Of a stretch of 35,702 bases of DNA, positions 8,813 to 18,162 are shown one piece after another. The stretch's first letter is position 1. Every line of letters begins with the position of its first letter. A program made the position numbers and the translations under genes. The stretch is from Bradyrhizobium sp. Leo170 (GTDB lineage Bacteria > Pseudomonadota > Alphaproteobacteria > Rhizobiales > Xanthobacteraceae): NCBI RefSeq assembly GCF_004296405.1, contig NZ_PSRR01000051.1, positions 1 to 35,702 of the forward strand, given 5' to 3'. A model generated the notes under the pieces. It worked only from the letters and a program-made list of their open reading frames with translations, did not search any database and was not told the DNA's origin.

Positions 8813-9916
8813 TTAAGGCCGCGCGATGACACCCCCGGTCATGGGAATCGGCACGCCGGTCGTGGCGGGATAACTGAGCGGCAGGCCCTTCATGCCGCGC
8901 ACGGCGAGGAATCCGAACGCCTGTGCCTCGATCGCGTCCGGCGACCAGCCGAGCGCATCGGCCGCTTCGACGGTCGCGGGCGCAACCCGCTCGCGCAGCA
9001 TCCGCAGCATGGTCAGATTGCGCGCACCGCCGCCGGCGACAATCCAGCTCTTCGGCACCTTCGGCAATAGCGGCACCACGCGGGCAATCGCGGCCGCGGT
9101 GAAGGCGGTCAGCGTCGCCGCGCCGTCGGCGGGTGCGACGTCCCCGAGCTTCAATGCGGCGAAATCATTGCGATCCAGCGATTTCGGCGGCAGCAGCGCG
9201 AAGAACGGCAATTCCAGCGCGCGGGCAATCCAGGCCTCATTGGCCCTGCCCTGGGCGGCGAACCGGCCATCGGTGTCGAACGGCTGGCTCATCATGCGGA
9301 ACATGTAGTCGTCGAGCAGCGCGTTGCCGGGACCGGTGTCGCAGGCGATCAGCGTGTCGGCGCCGTCGATATAGGTGATGTTGGAGACGCCGCCGACATT
9401 GACCACCACGGTCGGCCCCTCGCGCTGCACGGATTGCACCAGCGCCCGGTGGTAGACCGGCACGAACGGCGCGCCCTGCCCGCCAGACGCCACATCGGCG
9501 GCGCGGAAATCATACATCACGGGAATGTGGATCGCCTTCGCCAGCGCCGCAGCGTCGCCGATCTGCACCGTCAATTGGCGCTCGGGCCGGTGCAGCACGG
9601 TCTGGCCGTGGAAGCCGACAATGTCGATGTGTTCGGGCGTGATGCGATTCTGCGCGGTGAAGGCGGCGACCGCCTCGGCATGCGCCAGCGTGACGGCGCG
9701 TTCGGCCTCGGCAAGGATCCCGGGCCGGGCGTCGCGGTGCGATAGATGGACGGCCTCGGTAAGCGCCTGGCGCAGCAGGCTGCGCTCGGCATTGGTGTAG
9801 GGCCGGTAGCCGGACGGCCCGAACGACTTGACCTGCTTTCCATCGGTTTCGATCAGTGCCACGTCGACCCCGTCGAGTGAGGTCCCGCTCATCAGACCGA
9901 GTGCGGTCAACATCAT
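8813..9916 (-). CDS. anmK: Anhydro-N-acetylmuramic acid kinase
   Basis: A 367-residue ASKHA-fold kinase that opens and phosphorylates 1,6-anhydro-N-acetylmuramic acid with ATP to give MurNAc-6-phosphate, a step of cell-wall recycling. Recognisable motifs are GLMSGTSLDGVDVAL at residues 7-21 (the phosphate-binding start), GFHGQTVLHRP, VNVGGVSNITY, CDTGPGNALLDDYM with the catalytic Asp region, and IVAGGGARNLTML. Two ATGs (9916, 9913) follow a weak AAGGCACAGGG site; the longer open frame to 9979 adds 21 residues that do not belong to the family. Transcribed divergently from tyrS, an arrangement I recall from related Rhizobiales. Cytoplasmic. Confidence 0.94.
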   Translation of the reverse strand: MMLTALGLMSGTSLDGVDVALIETDGKQVKSFGPSGYRPYTNAERSLLRQALTEAVHLSHRDARPGILAEAERAVTLAHAEAVAAFTAQNRITPEHIDIVGFHGQTVLHRPERQLTVQIGDAAALAKAIHIPVMYDFRAADVASGGQGAPFVPVYHRALVQSVQREGPTVVVNVGGVSNITYIDGADTLIACDTGPGNALLDDYMFRMMSQPFDTDGRFAAQGRANEAWIARALELPFFALLPPKSLDRNDFAALKLGDVAPADGAATLTAFTAAAIARVVPLLPKVPKSWIVAGGGARNLTMLRMLRERVAPATVEAADALGWSPDAIEAQAFGFLAVRGMKGLPLSYPATTGVPIPMTGGVIARP

Positions 9917-9958
9917 CCCTGTGCCTTCGACGCCCCTTTTGCCCTGCCCTGATGCCCG

Positions 9959-9987
9959 GCTTGTATCAAACAAGCACATCTTATAAT
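9959..9987 (+). promoter_or_regulatory. Likely tyrS promoter with overlapping palindrome
   Basis: A perfect TATAAT lies at 9982-9987, with TTGTAT (9961-9966) upstream at a rather short spacing. The -35 region is inside a perfect inverted repeat, GCTTGT-ATCAA-ACAAGC (9959-9975). The leader to tyrS would be about 90 bases. The palindrome could be an operator for tyrS or for divergent anmK; no known regulator is assigned. Confidence 0.45.
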
Positions 9988-10081
9988 GCCACAGCGCGCC
10001 TCGCGGCGGCAGCCCGTTCGGTCATGGTTCCGCAACCGGCTGCAATTACCGTAAAACAAGAATGATCAGAGTCGCCGACAA

Positions 10082-11338
10082 ATGACTACATTTAAATCGG
10101 ATTTTATGAATGAGCTGCAGTGGCGCGGCTTCGTTCATCAGGTGTCGGACGCGGCGGGCATCGACGCGCTCGCCGCCAAGGGGGAGATCGTGGCCTATGT
10201 AGGCTACGACTGCACGGCCCCGTCCCTGCATATCGGCCATTTGTTGTCGGCCATGATGCTGCACTGGCTGCAGGAAACCGCTGGCGGCAAACCGATCACC
10301 TTGATGGGCGGCGGCACCACGCGCGTCGGCGACCCCTCGGGCAAGGACGAAACGCGCCAAATTCTCTCCATCGAGCAAATTGACGCGAACAAGGAATCGA
10401 TCAAGCACGTCTTCAAGCGCTTCCTGAAGTTTGGGGAAGGCAAGACCGATGCCGTGATGGCCGACAATGCGGAGTGGCTGACCAAGCTCAATTACATCGA
10501 AATGTTGCGGGATATCGGTCGGCACTTCTCCGTGAACCGCATGCTTTCCATGGACTCGGTCAAGCTCCGCCTCGATCGCGACCAGGAGATGAGCTTTATC
10601 GAATTCAACTACATGATCCTGCAGTCCTACGACTTCGTCGAACTGGCACGTCGCTACGGCTGCAATCTGCAGATGGGCGGCTCCGATCAATGGGGGAACA
10701 TCGTGACCGGTGTGGACCTCGGCCGCCGCATGGGCACCCATCAGCTCTACGCATTGACGACACCGCTGTTGACCACGGCTTCCGGCGCCAAGATGGGCAA
10801 GACCGCGGCCGGCGCGGTCTGGCTGAACGCCGACCAGTTCAGCCCCTACGATTACTGGCAATACTGGCGCAATACGGAAGACGCCGACGTCGGACGATTC
10901 CTGAAACTGTTCACGACGCTTTCGATGAGCGAGATCGGGAAGCTGGAGGCGCTGCAGGGCTCCGAGATCAACGAGGCCAAGAAGGTGCTGGCAACCGAGG
11001 CGACCTCCCTGCTCCACGGCCGCGATGCCGCCGTTGAGGCCGCCGAGACCGCGCGCCGCACCTTCGAGGAAGGCGCGCTCGCGGAGACGCTGCCCACGAT
11101 CGAAATTCCGCGCAGCGAACTGGATGCCGGCATCAGCGTGCTGGCTGCCTATGTGAAGGCCGGCCTCGTCGCCTCCAACGGCGAGGCACGGCGCCAGATC
11201 AAGGGCGGCGGATTGCGCGTCAACGACGTCGCTGTCACCGACGAGAAGATGGTGCTGACGCCGTCCGACCTCACTGCGGAAGGCGTGATCAAGCTGTCGC
11301 TTGGCAAGAAGCGGCACGTCCTGTTGAAGGCTGCATAG
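10082..11338 (+). CDS. tyrS: Tyrosyl-tRNA synthetase
   Basis: A class I aminoacyl-tRNA synthetase of 418 residues that charges tRNA-Tyr. The HIGH motif is intact (SLHIGHLL, residues 49-56) and the KMSKS loop reads KMGKT (237-241), a common variant in TyrRS. The tyrosine pocket is visible in [11 protein letters not shown] and in [11 protein letters not shown] (197-207). The C-terminus has an S4 RNA-binding domain ([21 protein letters not shown] region, about residues 355-415). The start at 10082 has a poor Shine-Dalgarno but the first residues, MTTFKSDF, match the usual alphaproteobacterial start as I remember it. An essential housekeeping gene. Confidence 0.97.
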   Translation: MTTFKSDFMNELQWRGFVHQVSDAAGIDALAAKGEIVAYVGYDCTAPSLHIGHLLSAMMLHWLQETAGGKPITLMGGGTTRVGDPSGKDETRQILSIEQIDANKESIKHVFKRFLKFGEGKTDAVMADNAEWLTKLNYIEMLRDIGRHFSVNRMLSMDSVKLRLDRDQEMSFIEFNYMILQSYDFVELARRYGCNLQMGGSDQWGNIVTGVDLGRRMGTHQLYALTTPLLTTASGAKMGKTAAGAVWLNADQFSPYDYWQYWRNTEDADVGRFLKLFTTLSMSEIGKLEALQGSEINEAKKVLATEATSLLHGRDAAVEAAETARRTFEEGALAETLPTIEIPRSELDAGISVLAAYVKAGLVASNGEARRQIKGGGLRVNDVAVTDEKMVLTPSDLTAEGVIKLSLGKKRHVLLKAA

Positions 11339-11420
11339 GCGCATTCGCTTTTTGCGGCTTGTGGGGAGGCGCGGAAACGCGCTCCCTCCTCTCATGGACA
11401 AGAACACGCTCGGGGAGGAA

Positions 11421-12635
11421 ATGGCGGCGAAGCCGCCGACGCGCGTCGCGCTCAACGTGCTCGCGCTGTGCTTTGCACTCGCGCTGATCGGCCGCGGCCT
11501 CGGCGAGAGTTTCACCGTCTTCCTGAAACCGATCTCGGAAAGTTTCGGCTGGGACCGCGCGCAGATCGTCTCGGTCTATTCGCTGACCTGGCTTGCCGGC
11601 GGCCTCACCGCGCCGCTGATCGGCCGCCTGTTCGACCATTCGGGGCCGCGCGCCGTCTATTCGCTCGGACTGCTTCTGCTCGGCGGCTCATTCCTGGTCG
11701 CCGCGCATGCGCAATATCTCTGGCAATTGCAGTTCAGCATCGGCCTCTGCGTCGGAGTCGGGATCGCCTTCATCGGCAATGTGCCGAACTCGATCCTGCT
11801 CGGCCGCTGGTTCGGCCCTCGCCTGCCGACCGCGATGGCGGTGGTCTATTCCGCAACCGGCGCCGGGGTGCTCGTGCTGCTCCCGGCCTCGCAGCTCTTG
11901 ATCGATCGCGTCGGCTGGCGCGGCGCCTACCAGATCTTCGGCATCACGGCGCTGTGCCTGCTGGTGCCGCTATTGCTGTTGCCATGGCGGCGGTTCTCGC
12001 GCGGCTCGCCGCATGTGGTGAAGAAAGCCGATCTTGACATCGTAGACGAAGGCTGGACGCTGCTCGGCGCGATACGCCACCACGCCTTCTGGGCGCTGTT
12101 TGCCACGTTCTTCTTCACCGCGATCGGCATGTACGCGATCTCGGCACAGATCGTCGCCTATCTGATCGACGCCGGCTTTCCGCCGCTACAGGCCGCGACC
12201 GCCTGGGGGTTCAGCGGCGTCGTGCTGCTGTTTGGCATGCTCGGCGTTTCCGAACTCGACAGCATCATCGGACGCCGGCCGTCGGTCCTGCTCAGCTATG
12301 CGATCTCGATCCTCGGCATCATCCTGCTCTGGCTGCTGCAGTGGTATCCGAACTTCTGGCTCCTCACCGGTTTCGTCGTCACCTTCGGCAGCATGATCGG
12401 CTCGCGCGGCCCGCTGATCACGGCCACCGCGATGAAGATCTTCCGCGGCAAGCGGGTCGGCACGATCTATGGCACCATCTCGATCGGCAGCGGGCTCGGC
12501 TCCGCGTTCGGATCCTGGGCCGGCGGCCTGATCCACGACTTCGCCCACAGCTACAATCCGGTAATCGCATTCGCGCTGGTCAGCGTGATCCTGGGAATGA
12601 TTCCGTTCCTGGTCGTGCCGGCACTGCGCCGCTGA
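11421..12635 (+). CDS. Major facilitator superfamily transporter
   Basis: A 404-residue integral membrane protein with about 12 hydrophobic helices in two halves joined by a basic loop (LPWRRFSRGSPHVVKKADLD). The motif between helices 2 and 3 reads GRLFDHSGPRAVY, a form of the MFS G-x-x-x-D-R/H-x-G signature. SESFGWDRAQIVSVYSL after helix 1 is typical of monocarboxylate/oxalate-formate-type MFS members, so a small organic acid is a reasonable but unproven substrate. The chosen ATG has GGGGAGGAA just upstream, with tight spacing. Upstream in-frame starts at 11394 (ATG) and 11352 (TTG) lack a ribosome-binding site. It follows tyrS by 82 bases and may partly share its transcript. Confidence 0.85.
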   Translation: MAAKPPTRVALNVLALCFALALIGRGLGESFTVFLKPISESFGWDRAQIVSVYSLTWLAGGLTAPLIGRLFDHSGPRAVYSLGLLLLGGSFLVAAHAQYLWQLQFSIGLCVGVGIAFIGNVPNSILLGRWFGPRLPTAMAVVYSATGAGVLVLLPASQLLIDRVGWRGAYQIFGITALCLLVPLLLLPWRRFSRGSPHVVKKADLDIVDEGWTLLGAIRHHAFWALFATFFFTAIGMYAISAQIVAYLIDAGFPPLQAATAWGFSGVVLLFGMLGVSELDSIIGRRPSVLLSYAISILGIILLWLLQWYPNFWLLTGFVVTFGSMIGSRGPLITATAMKIFRGKRVGTIYGTISIGSGLGSAFGSWAGGLIHDFAHSYNPVIAFALVSVILGMIPFLVVPALRR

Positions 12636-12665
12636 TCAAGGGCGCCTCGGAGGTATCCCCTTGAT
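12635..12665 (+). terminator. Hairpin after the MFS gene, terminator-like
   Basis: ATCAAGGG (12635-12642) pairs perfectly with CCCTTGAT (12658-12665), and an inner CCTC-G-GAGG adds a second stem. The MFS stop codon is in its foot. No T-tract follows, so termination may need Rho. Confidence 0.45.
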
Positions 12666-12736
12666 GGCATACCCGATTCACGATTGGTAAGACACTTCCT
12701 GCTATGCCTCGGGACACGATACCCGCAGAGGCCGCA

Positions 12737-14434
12737 ATGAACCTTCTCAGCCGACTGACGATCCGCACCAAACTCGCCTGCATAGTGGCTCTCGCGGCAC
12801 TGACCGTTTTCGCAATCGTCGCGGGTGCGGCCTGGATCAACCGAAACCGCATGCTGGACGACCGCGTCGCACAGATGCGGACGGCGGCCGACCTGCTCTA
12901 CGGCGTGGCGCAGTCGCTGCAGGAGGATGTCGCTGCCGGAAAGATGACGGTCGCCGAGGCGAAGGAGCAGTTTCGCCAGCGCGGCCGGAAAATGACTTTC
13001 AACAACGGCCAGGGATATCCGAACGCCTACAATATCGCCGATACGTCGCTGCTGTTGAACAGCGCCAATCCCAAGCTCGAAGGCAAGATCAACGGCACCA
13101 AGGATGCCAATGGCGTCCTGATCGCCGATGCCCAGATCGCTGCCGGCCGGCAGAGCCCGGAAGGCGGCACCACATCCTACCTTTATCCACGCCCCGGGCA
13201 GACCGTGCCGGCGCGGAAAATGACCTATGTTCGCAGCTTCGAGCCGTGGAACATCGTCATGAGTTACGGACTCTATGTGGATGATATCGACGCCGATGTG
13301 AATGGCCTGCTGCTGGAGCTTGGCGCGATCGGCGGCGGTCTGATGCTGCTGATGGGGCTGTTGTCGTGGCTGATTGCCCGCGACGTCGTGGGCGCGCTGG
13401 AGCGTCAGAAGAACCGGATGCAGCGCATTGCCGAAGGCTCGCTCGACGAGGCGGTCGAGGAGACGAGCCGCCGTGACGAGATCGGCCGCATGGCGGAAAC
13501 GCTGGAGGTCCTGCGGCAGACCGCGATCACCGCACGGGCGCTGGAAGCCGAACAGGACGCAACCAAGCAGCGGAGCGAGAAGGAAAAGCGTGACGCCTTG
13601 ATCGCCCTCGCCGATCGCTTTGATGCATCGGTTGGCCAGCTCGTCGGACTGATGGCGTCGGGATCCAGCGAGCTGGAAGCCACCGCAAAGTCGATGTCCT
13701 CGACCGCCGAGGGCACCAATCACCGCGCCGCGGTGGTCGGTTCGGCCGCAACGGAGGCAAGCTCGCGGGTGCAGACGGTAGCTTCGGCCGCCGAGGAATT
13801 GTCCTCCTCGATCTCCGAGATCAGCCGCCAGGTGACGCAGTCGGCCAATGTCACCGGCCGCGCCGTCGAGAGCGCGCGCCGCACCGATACCATCGTGCGG
13901 GCGCTCGCCGACGGCGCCCAGCAGATCGAGCACGTCGCCGAGCTGATCTCCAGCATTGCCGAGCAGACCAACCTCCTGGCGCTCAACGCCACCATCGAGG
14001 CCGCGCGCGCCGGTGAGGCCGGCCGAGGCTTTGCCGTGGTCGCCTCCGAGGTCAAGACTCTCGCAAGCCAGACCGCGGAAGCCACCAAAGAGATCGGCAC
14101 GCGCATCGCGCAGATCCAGGGCGCGACCAAGGAAGCGGTCGAGGCGATCGACGGCATCACCGCCACGATCGAGGAAGTCAGCACCATCGCCACCTCGATC
14201 GGCTCCGCAATCGAGCAGCAGGGCGCAGCAACGGCCGAAATCGCACGCAGCGTGTCGCAGACGGCGGAAGCGACCAAGGAAGTCACGACCAATATCGGCG
14301 GAGTGAGCGCCGCGGCCAACGAGACCGGCAACGCCGCGGGCCTCGTTCTGACCGCAGCGAGCAACCTGTCCAAGCAGGCCGAGCAGCTCTCCGGCGAAGT
14401 CTCCACCTTCCTCGCAGGCGTCCGCGCCGCGTGA
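12737..14434 (+). CDS. Methyl-accepting chemotaxis protein with Cache-type sensor
   Basis: A 565-residue transmembrane chemoreceptor. Order: TM1 (about 11-34), a periplasmic single-Cache-like domain (about 45-190, with the characteristic [12 protein letters not shown] and [22 protein letters not shown]), TM2 (about 192-215), HAMP (about 215-268), then a long helical signalling domain. The hairpin tip is the invariant [20 protein letters not shown] (407-426). Cache domains of this type often sense small organic acids; the ligand is not shown here. No C-terminal CheR-binding pentapeptide of the NWETF kind is seen. ATG 12737 has AGAGG at good spacing. It signals to CheA/CheW encoded elsewhere. 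Its position beside an MFS transporter and a catabolic pair suggests sensing of a related compound, which is a guess. Confidence 0.94.
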   Translation: MNLLSRLTIRTKLACIVALAALTVFAIVAGAAWINRNRMLDDRVAQMRTAADLLYGVAQSLQEDVAAGKMTVAEAKEQFRQRGRKMTFNNGQGYPNAYNIADTSLLLNSANPKLEGKINGTKDANGVLIADAQIAAGRQSPEGGTTSYLYPRPGQTVPARKMTYVRSFEPWNIVMSYGLYVDDIDADVNGLLLELGAIGGGLMLLMGLLSWLIARDVVGALERQKNRMQRIAEGSLDEAVEETSRRDEIGRMAETLEVLRQTAITARALEAEQDATKQRSEKEKRDALIALADRFDASVGQLVGLMASGSSELEATAKSMSSTAEGTNHRAAVVGSAATEASSRVQTVASAAEELSSSISEISRQVTQSANVTGRAVESARRTDTIVRALADGAQQIEHVAELISSIAEQTNLLALNATIEAARAGEAGRGFAVVASEVKTLASQTAEATKEIGTRIAQIQGATKEAVEAIDGITATIEEVSTIATSIGSAIEQQGAATAEIARSVSQTAEATKEVTTNIGGVSAAANETGNAAGLVLTAASNLSKQAEQLSGEVSTFLAGVRAA

Positions 14435-14793
14435 GCCGGCGCCTTGCCGTCTGATGCAGCCCAAAGAAAGTCGCACGTGTCAGCTTCGCTGACATGTCTC
14501 AGCGAAAAAATTCTTGGCGCCTTGAGATGCCAGGTGAAATGCGTGGCCGACAAAAAGAAACCGGTCTAGTCTTCCTGACGCGTGGGTGGAAACCCGGCGC
14601 AAGAATAGACGCCAATCGCTATTGCTGCCACGGCCACCGTCGGACTTCGTTCGCGCAACCGGCGCTGGGGCAATCGGACTGCAGCCCGATCTTGATACGT
14701 TACAACGGTTGACATCGTTCCGCGGAGACTGACGGCGGCCTGTCGAGAAGAGACAGGATCGAGCTTGGTCAATTCCAAACGGGAGGAACGGCA
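14435..14793. other. Intergenic region before the serine hydrolase gene
   Basis: 359 bases. It holds a perfect stem-loop TGTCAGC-TTC-GCTGACA (14478-14494) shortly after the chemoreceptor stop, a consensus -35 TTGACA (14709-14714) without a clear -10, and the inverted repeat CCTGTC-N7-GACAGG (14739-14757), which could be an operator. A 72-codon frame at 14494 lacks a ribosome-binding site and family resemblance. Confidence 0.55.
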
Positions 14794-15993
14794 ATGGGTA
14801 ACGACTTGAGAACCGCGTGTGACGGCGTTCTGCAGAAAGTAGTGACCGGCAAAGACCGCGTTCCGGGCGTGGTGGCGATGATCACCGACCGCTCGGCCAA
14901 CACCTACGAAGGCGCAGCCGGTGAGCGTAGCATTGGCGGCAGTCAGGCAATGACGACCGACACGGTCTTCGCAATCTTTTCGACCACAAAAGCAATCACC
15001 GGGACGGCGGTCCTGCAATGTGTCGAGGAAGGCAAGCTCGACCTGGACGCCCCGGCCAAGACCTACGTTCCCGAGATCGGCAAGGTCGAGGTGCTCGAAG
15101 GCTTTGACGCGCAGGGCAGGCCAACGCTGCGGGCGCCGAAACGCGACATCACCACCCGCATGCTGATGCTGCACACGGCCGGCTTCGGCTACGACTTCTT
15201 CAACGCCAATTACTTTCGCCTCGCGCAAGAACACGGCCAGCCGAGCGTGATCACCTGCTCAAGGGCATCACTGATGACGCCGCTCCTGTTCGATCCCGGC
15301 GACAAGTGGGAATATGGCAGCAACCTCGACTGGTGCGGCCAGGTCGTCGAGCGCATTCGCGGCAAGCGCCTCGGAGAGGTGTTGAAGGACCGGGTTTTTG
15401 CGCCGCTCGGCATGGATGATATCGCCTTTTCGCTGACGCCTTCGATGCGTGAGCGCCTTGCCGTCATCCACCAGCGCGAAGCCGATGGCGCGCTGACCCC
15501 CCTTCCCGATCTGCAATTGCCACCCGAGCCGGAGGTCGACATGGGCGGCCACGGACTTTACGCCTCGATCGGCGAATACATGAAATTCATCCGCATGTGG
15601 CTGAACGATGGAGCGGGGCCACAGGGCCGCGTGCTGAAGCAAGAGACGGTCGAGGCCGCCGTACGTAATGGCCTCGAGGCGCACCAGACCGTGGTAATGC
15701 TGCCCGGCGTGATTCCGACCCTGTCGAACGATGCGGAGTTCTTCCCCGGACTGAAGAAGTCCTGGTCCTACACCTTCATGGTCAACGACGAGGACGCTCC
15801 GACCGGCCGCCCGGCAGGTTCGATCGGCTGGGCCGGGCTCGCCAACCTGTTCTATTGGATCGATCGAAAGAACGGGTTCGGAGGATATTGGGCGACGCAG
15901 ATCCTGCCGTTCGGAGATCCGACATCGTTCGGCGGCTACCTCGATTTCGAGACAGCCGCCTATGCAAGTGGAGAGGTGCGCGCAGCGGCATAG
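14794..15993 (+). CDS. Beta-lactamase-fold serine hydrolase (esterase-like, class C family)
   Basis: A 399-residue protein of the beta-lactamase/EstB/transpeptidase-like family. The SxxK catalytic motif is S63-T-T-K66 ([11 protein letters not shown]), the second motif is Y174-G-S in EYGSNLDW, and a Gly-Trp motif near the C-terminus ([10 protein letters not shown]) corresponds to the third motif region. There is no signal peptide, so it is more likely a cytoplasmic esterase than a beta-lactamase. It has a strong GGGAGGAAC ribosome-binding site. The next gene, 252 bases on and co-oriented, encodes a Baeyer-Villiger monooxygenase. Esterase plus BVMO is a known catabolic pairing in which the BVMO inserts oxygen next to a ketone and the esterase hydrolyses the resulting ester. 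The substrate is unknown. Confidence 0.85.
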   Translation: MGNDLRTACDGVLQKVVTGKDRVPGVVAMITDRSANTYEGAAGERSIGGSQAMTTDTVFAIFSTTKAITGTAVLQCVEEGKLDLDAPAKTYVPEIGKVEVLEGFDAQGRPTLRAPKRDITTRMLMLHTAGFGYDFFNANYFRLAQEHGQPSVITCSRASLMTPLLFDPGDKWEYGSNLDWCGQVVERIRGKRLGEVLKDRVFAPLGMDDIAFSLTPSMRERLAVIHQREADGALTPLPDLQLPPEPEVDMGGHGLYASIGEYMKFIRMWLNDGAGPQGRVLKQETVEAAVRNGLEAHQTVVMLPGVIPTLSNDAEFFPGLKKSWSYTFMVNDEDAPTGRPAGSIGWAGLANLFYWIDRKNGFGGYWATQILPFGDPTSFGGYLDFETAAYASGEVRAAA

Positions 15994-16003
15994 TGCCGAT
16001 GAA

Positions 16004-16037
16004 GCGAAGCGGCCTACCTCGCGCCGCCACGCTTCGC
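16004..16037 (+). other. Stem-loop between serine hydrolase and monooxygenase genes
   Basis: GCGAAGCG (16004-16011) pairs perfectly with CGCTTCGC (16030-16037), just after the hydrolase stop. It may attenuate read-through or protect the 3' end. No T-tract. The rest of the 252-base gap shows no gene. Confidence 0.35.
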
Positions 16038-16245
16038 GGCTCTTGAATCTGCGTGGTTTGCGGCATTCGTGGCCGGAACCGCATGCAGTCGGCCAGTCTG
16101 TCCTTCGGCAGGTTGGCCTCTGTCATCCCCGAATTCGAAATGGTGCGCGCGATCCATCGGCCGAGCGGCATCGAGAGGGTATTGCGATAACGACAAGAAA
16201 ACTGGTCCGAACTTCAGGGGCATTGCTCACAGGAGGAGAAGTGTT

Positions 16246-17931
16246 ATGACGAACGTGCAAGGTGACTCGCGCAGCGCAGGCGCCAAAGCAGACTACGATG
16301 CGATCATCATCGGCGCCGGGTTCTCCGGCATGTACATGTTGCATTCGTTGCGCGACAAGCTCGACATGAATGTCACCGTGTTTGAGGCCGGCGACGGCGT
16401 CGGCGGCACCTGGTACTGGAATCGCTATCCAGGCGCACGCTGTGACTCGGACAGCTACATTTACTGCTACACGTTCGACAAGAACCTGCTGCAGGAATGG
16501 AACTGGTCCGAGCGCTATCCGGAGCAGGACGAGATCCTGCGCTACCTCGAGCACTGCGCGGAGCGCTTCGACCTCAAGCCCGACATCCAGTTCGGCAAGC
16601 GCGTCACCGAGGTCGTCCTCGATGAGGACACCGGACTCTGGACGGTGCGCACCGACAACGGCGACGTCGCCAAAGCGCGTTTCGTTATCACCGCGGTCGG
16701 CGCCCTGTCGGCAGCCAACATGCCGCCGTTCAAAGGGCTCGGCTCCTTCCAGGGCAAGTGCTACCACACCAGCCAGTGGCCACACGACGGCGTCGACTTT
16801 ACCGCAAAGCGTGTCGGGGTCATCGGCACCGGCGCCACCGCAGTGCAGGCGGTCCCGGAGATCGCGCAGCAGGCCAAGCACCTGACGGTGTTCCAGCGTA
16901 CACCGGCCTTCTGCGTGCCGGCGCGCAACGGCAGTGTCGATCCCGAGGTCACCAGGGCCCGCAAGGCCGATTACGACGGGATCCGCCGGCGCATCAAGGA
17001 CTCGTTCTTCGGCTTCGAGTTGGATTTCATCCCGAGGTCGGTGCTCGAAGCGACGCCTGAGGAGCGCGAGCGAGAATTCGACAGGATGTGGGATGCAGGA
17101 GGCTTTGCCTTCTGGCTGGCCAACTATCAGGACATGTTCTTCTCCAAGGAGGCGAACAATATCATTGCCGACTACCTCAAGAGCAAGATCCGCTCCACCG
17201 TCAACGATCCGGTCACGGCCGAGAAACTGACACCCAAGACCTATCCTTACGGCACCAAGCGGCAGCCGCTCGACACCAACTACTTCGAGACTTTCAACAA
17301 GAAGAACGTAACTTTGGTGGATGCGAGCACCGACGGCTCGATCGAGGAGATCACGCCGAATGGGATTCGCGCCGGCGGCAAAGAATACCCGCTCGACATC
17401 ATCGTCGTCGCCACTGGTTTCGATGCCCTGACCGGCCCGCTGAAAAGCCTCGGCATCAAGGGGCGTGGCGGCAGGGCGCTGGCGCAGGAATGGGAGGACG
17501 GCCCGGTGACCTACCTTGGCGTCGCGATCGCCGGCTACCCGAACCTGTTCATGATCACCGGCCCGCAGAGCCCCTCGGTGCTTTCGAACATGCCGGTGTC
17601 GATCGAACAGCATGTCGAGTGGATCACCGAATGCATCGCCCACATGCGACGAAGCAAGCTTGCGACCATCGAGGCTAGCCCGCAGGCGCAGGAAGCGTGG
17701 GGCACTCACGTCGCGGAGGTGGTCAACTCGACGCTGATGACCACGGCCAATTCGTGGTACATGGGAGCCAACATCGCCGGCAAGGCTCATCGCTTCCTGC
17801 CCTATCTCGGCCCAGAAGGCGTCGGCGGCTACCGCAGGAAGTGCGCCGAGATCGCCGAGAAAAGCTACGAGGGCTTCATGTTCACGAGCGAAGGCCAGGG
17901 TGGAACGGTGCACCCAATTGCGGCCGAATGA
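16246..17931 (+). CDS. Type I Baeyer-Villiger monooxygenase (flavoprotein)
   Basis: A 561-residue FAD/NADPH-dependent monooxygenase. The FAD Rossmann motif is GAGFSG (23-28), the NADPH motif GTGATA (194-199). Between them lies the BVMO fingerprint FxGxxxHxxxWP, read here as FQGKCYHTSQWP (168-179). GGTWYWNRYPGARCD (53-67) is typical of the cyclohexanone/phenylacetone monooxygenase branch. These enzymes convert ketones to esters or lactones with O2. ATG 16246 was chosen because of the AGGAGGAGAA site; the open frame runs upstream without coding signs. It probably works with the upstream serine hydrolase. The preferred ketone (cyclic, aryl or steroid-like) cannot be read from sequence by eye. 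Confidence 0.95.
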   Translation: MTNVQGDSRSAGAKADYDAIIIGAGFSGMYMLHSLRDKLDMNVTVFEAGDGVGGTWYWNRYPGARCDSDSYIYCYTFDKNLLQEWNWSERYPEQDEILRYLEHCAERFDLKPDIQFGKRVTEVVLDEDTGLWTVRTDNGDVAKARFVITAVGALSAANMPPFKGLGSFQGKCYHTSQWPHDGVDFTAKRVGVIGTGATAVQAVPEIAQQAKHLTVFQRTPAFCVPARNGSVDPEVTRARKADYDGIRRRIKDSFFGFELDFIPRSVLEATPEEREREFDRMWDAGGFAFWLANYQDMFFSKEANNIIADYLKSKIRSTVNDPVTAEKLTPKTYPYGTKRQPLDTNYFETFNKKNVTLVDASTDGSIEEITPNGIRAGGKEYPLDIIVVATGFDALTGPLKSLGIKGRGGRALAQEWEDGPVTYLGVAIAGYPNLFMITGPQSPSVLSNMPVSIEQHVEWITECIAHMRRSKLATIEASPQAQEAWGTHVAEVVNSTLMTTANSWYMGANIAGKAHRFLPYLGPEGVGGYRRKCAEIAEKSYEGFMFTSEGQGGTVHPIAAE

Positions 17932-17947
17932 ACCTGACAATCATTGA

Positions 17948-17979
17948 CCGGGAGCGGCGTTCGGTGTCGCCACTCCCGG
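17948..17979 (+). terminator. Terminator-like hairpin after the BVMO gene
   Basis: CCGGGAG (17948-17954) pairs with CTCCCGG (17973-17979), with further CGGCG/CGCC pairing inside. It lies 17 bases after the stop codon. No T-run follows. The remaining bases to 18162 show no gene. Confidence 0.5.
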
Positions 17980-18162
17980 CCCGTCGAAGACCTTGAAGTG
18001 CGATCGTCCACCTATGTCGCGCTTATGAAGCGCGACGGCAATTCGTCTCGATTTCCTATCAACCCGGGCACATGATCCAGGCATCGGCTGCTACTCAGCG
18101 CCCGGCGGCCACCGCATCGCCATGACGCGGGCAAGGGCGTGTGACCGAAAAGGCCACTTCAT

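Noticed and set aside
9959..9975. Possible FNR/FixK box at the tyrS promoter
   Set aside because: The sequence is GCTTGT-ATCAA-ACAAGC, which lacks the TTGAT-N4-ATCAA layout.
10046..11515. 489-codon minus-strand frame opposite tyrS
   Set aside because: Shadow of an unmistakable tyrosyl-tRNA synthetase.
12551..14476. Long minus-strand frame of 641 codons opposite the chemoreceptor gene
   Set aside because: Antisense of a clear MCP; Gly/Asp/Arg-rich composition typical of reverse-strand shadows in GC-rich DNA.
14494..14712. 72-codon plus-strand frame in the gap before the serine hydrolase
   Set aside because: No ribosome-binding site, begins inside a stem-loop, no recognisable features.
16123..17940. 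605-codon minus-strand frame opposite the BVMO gene
   Set aside because: Shadow of a gene with all BVMO motifs; no family features of its own.
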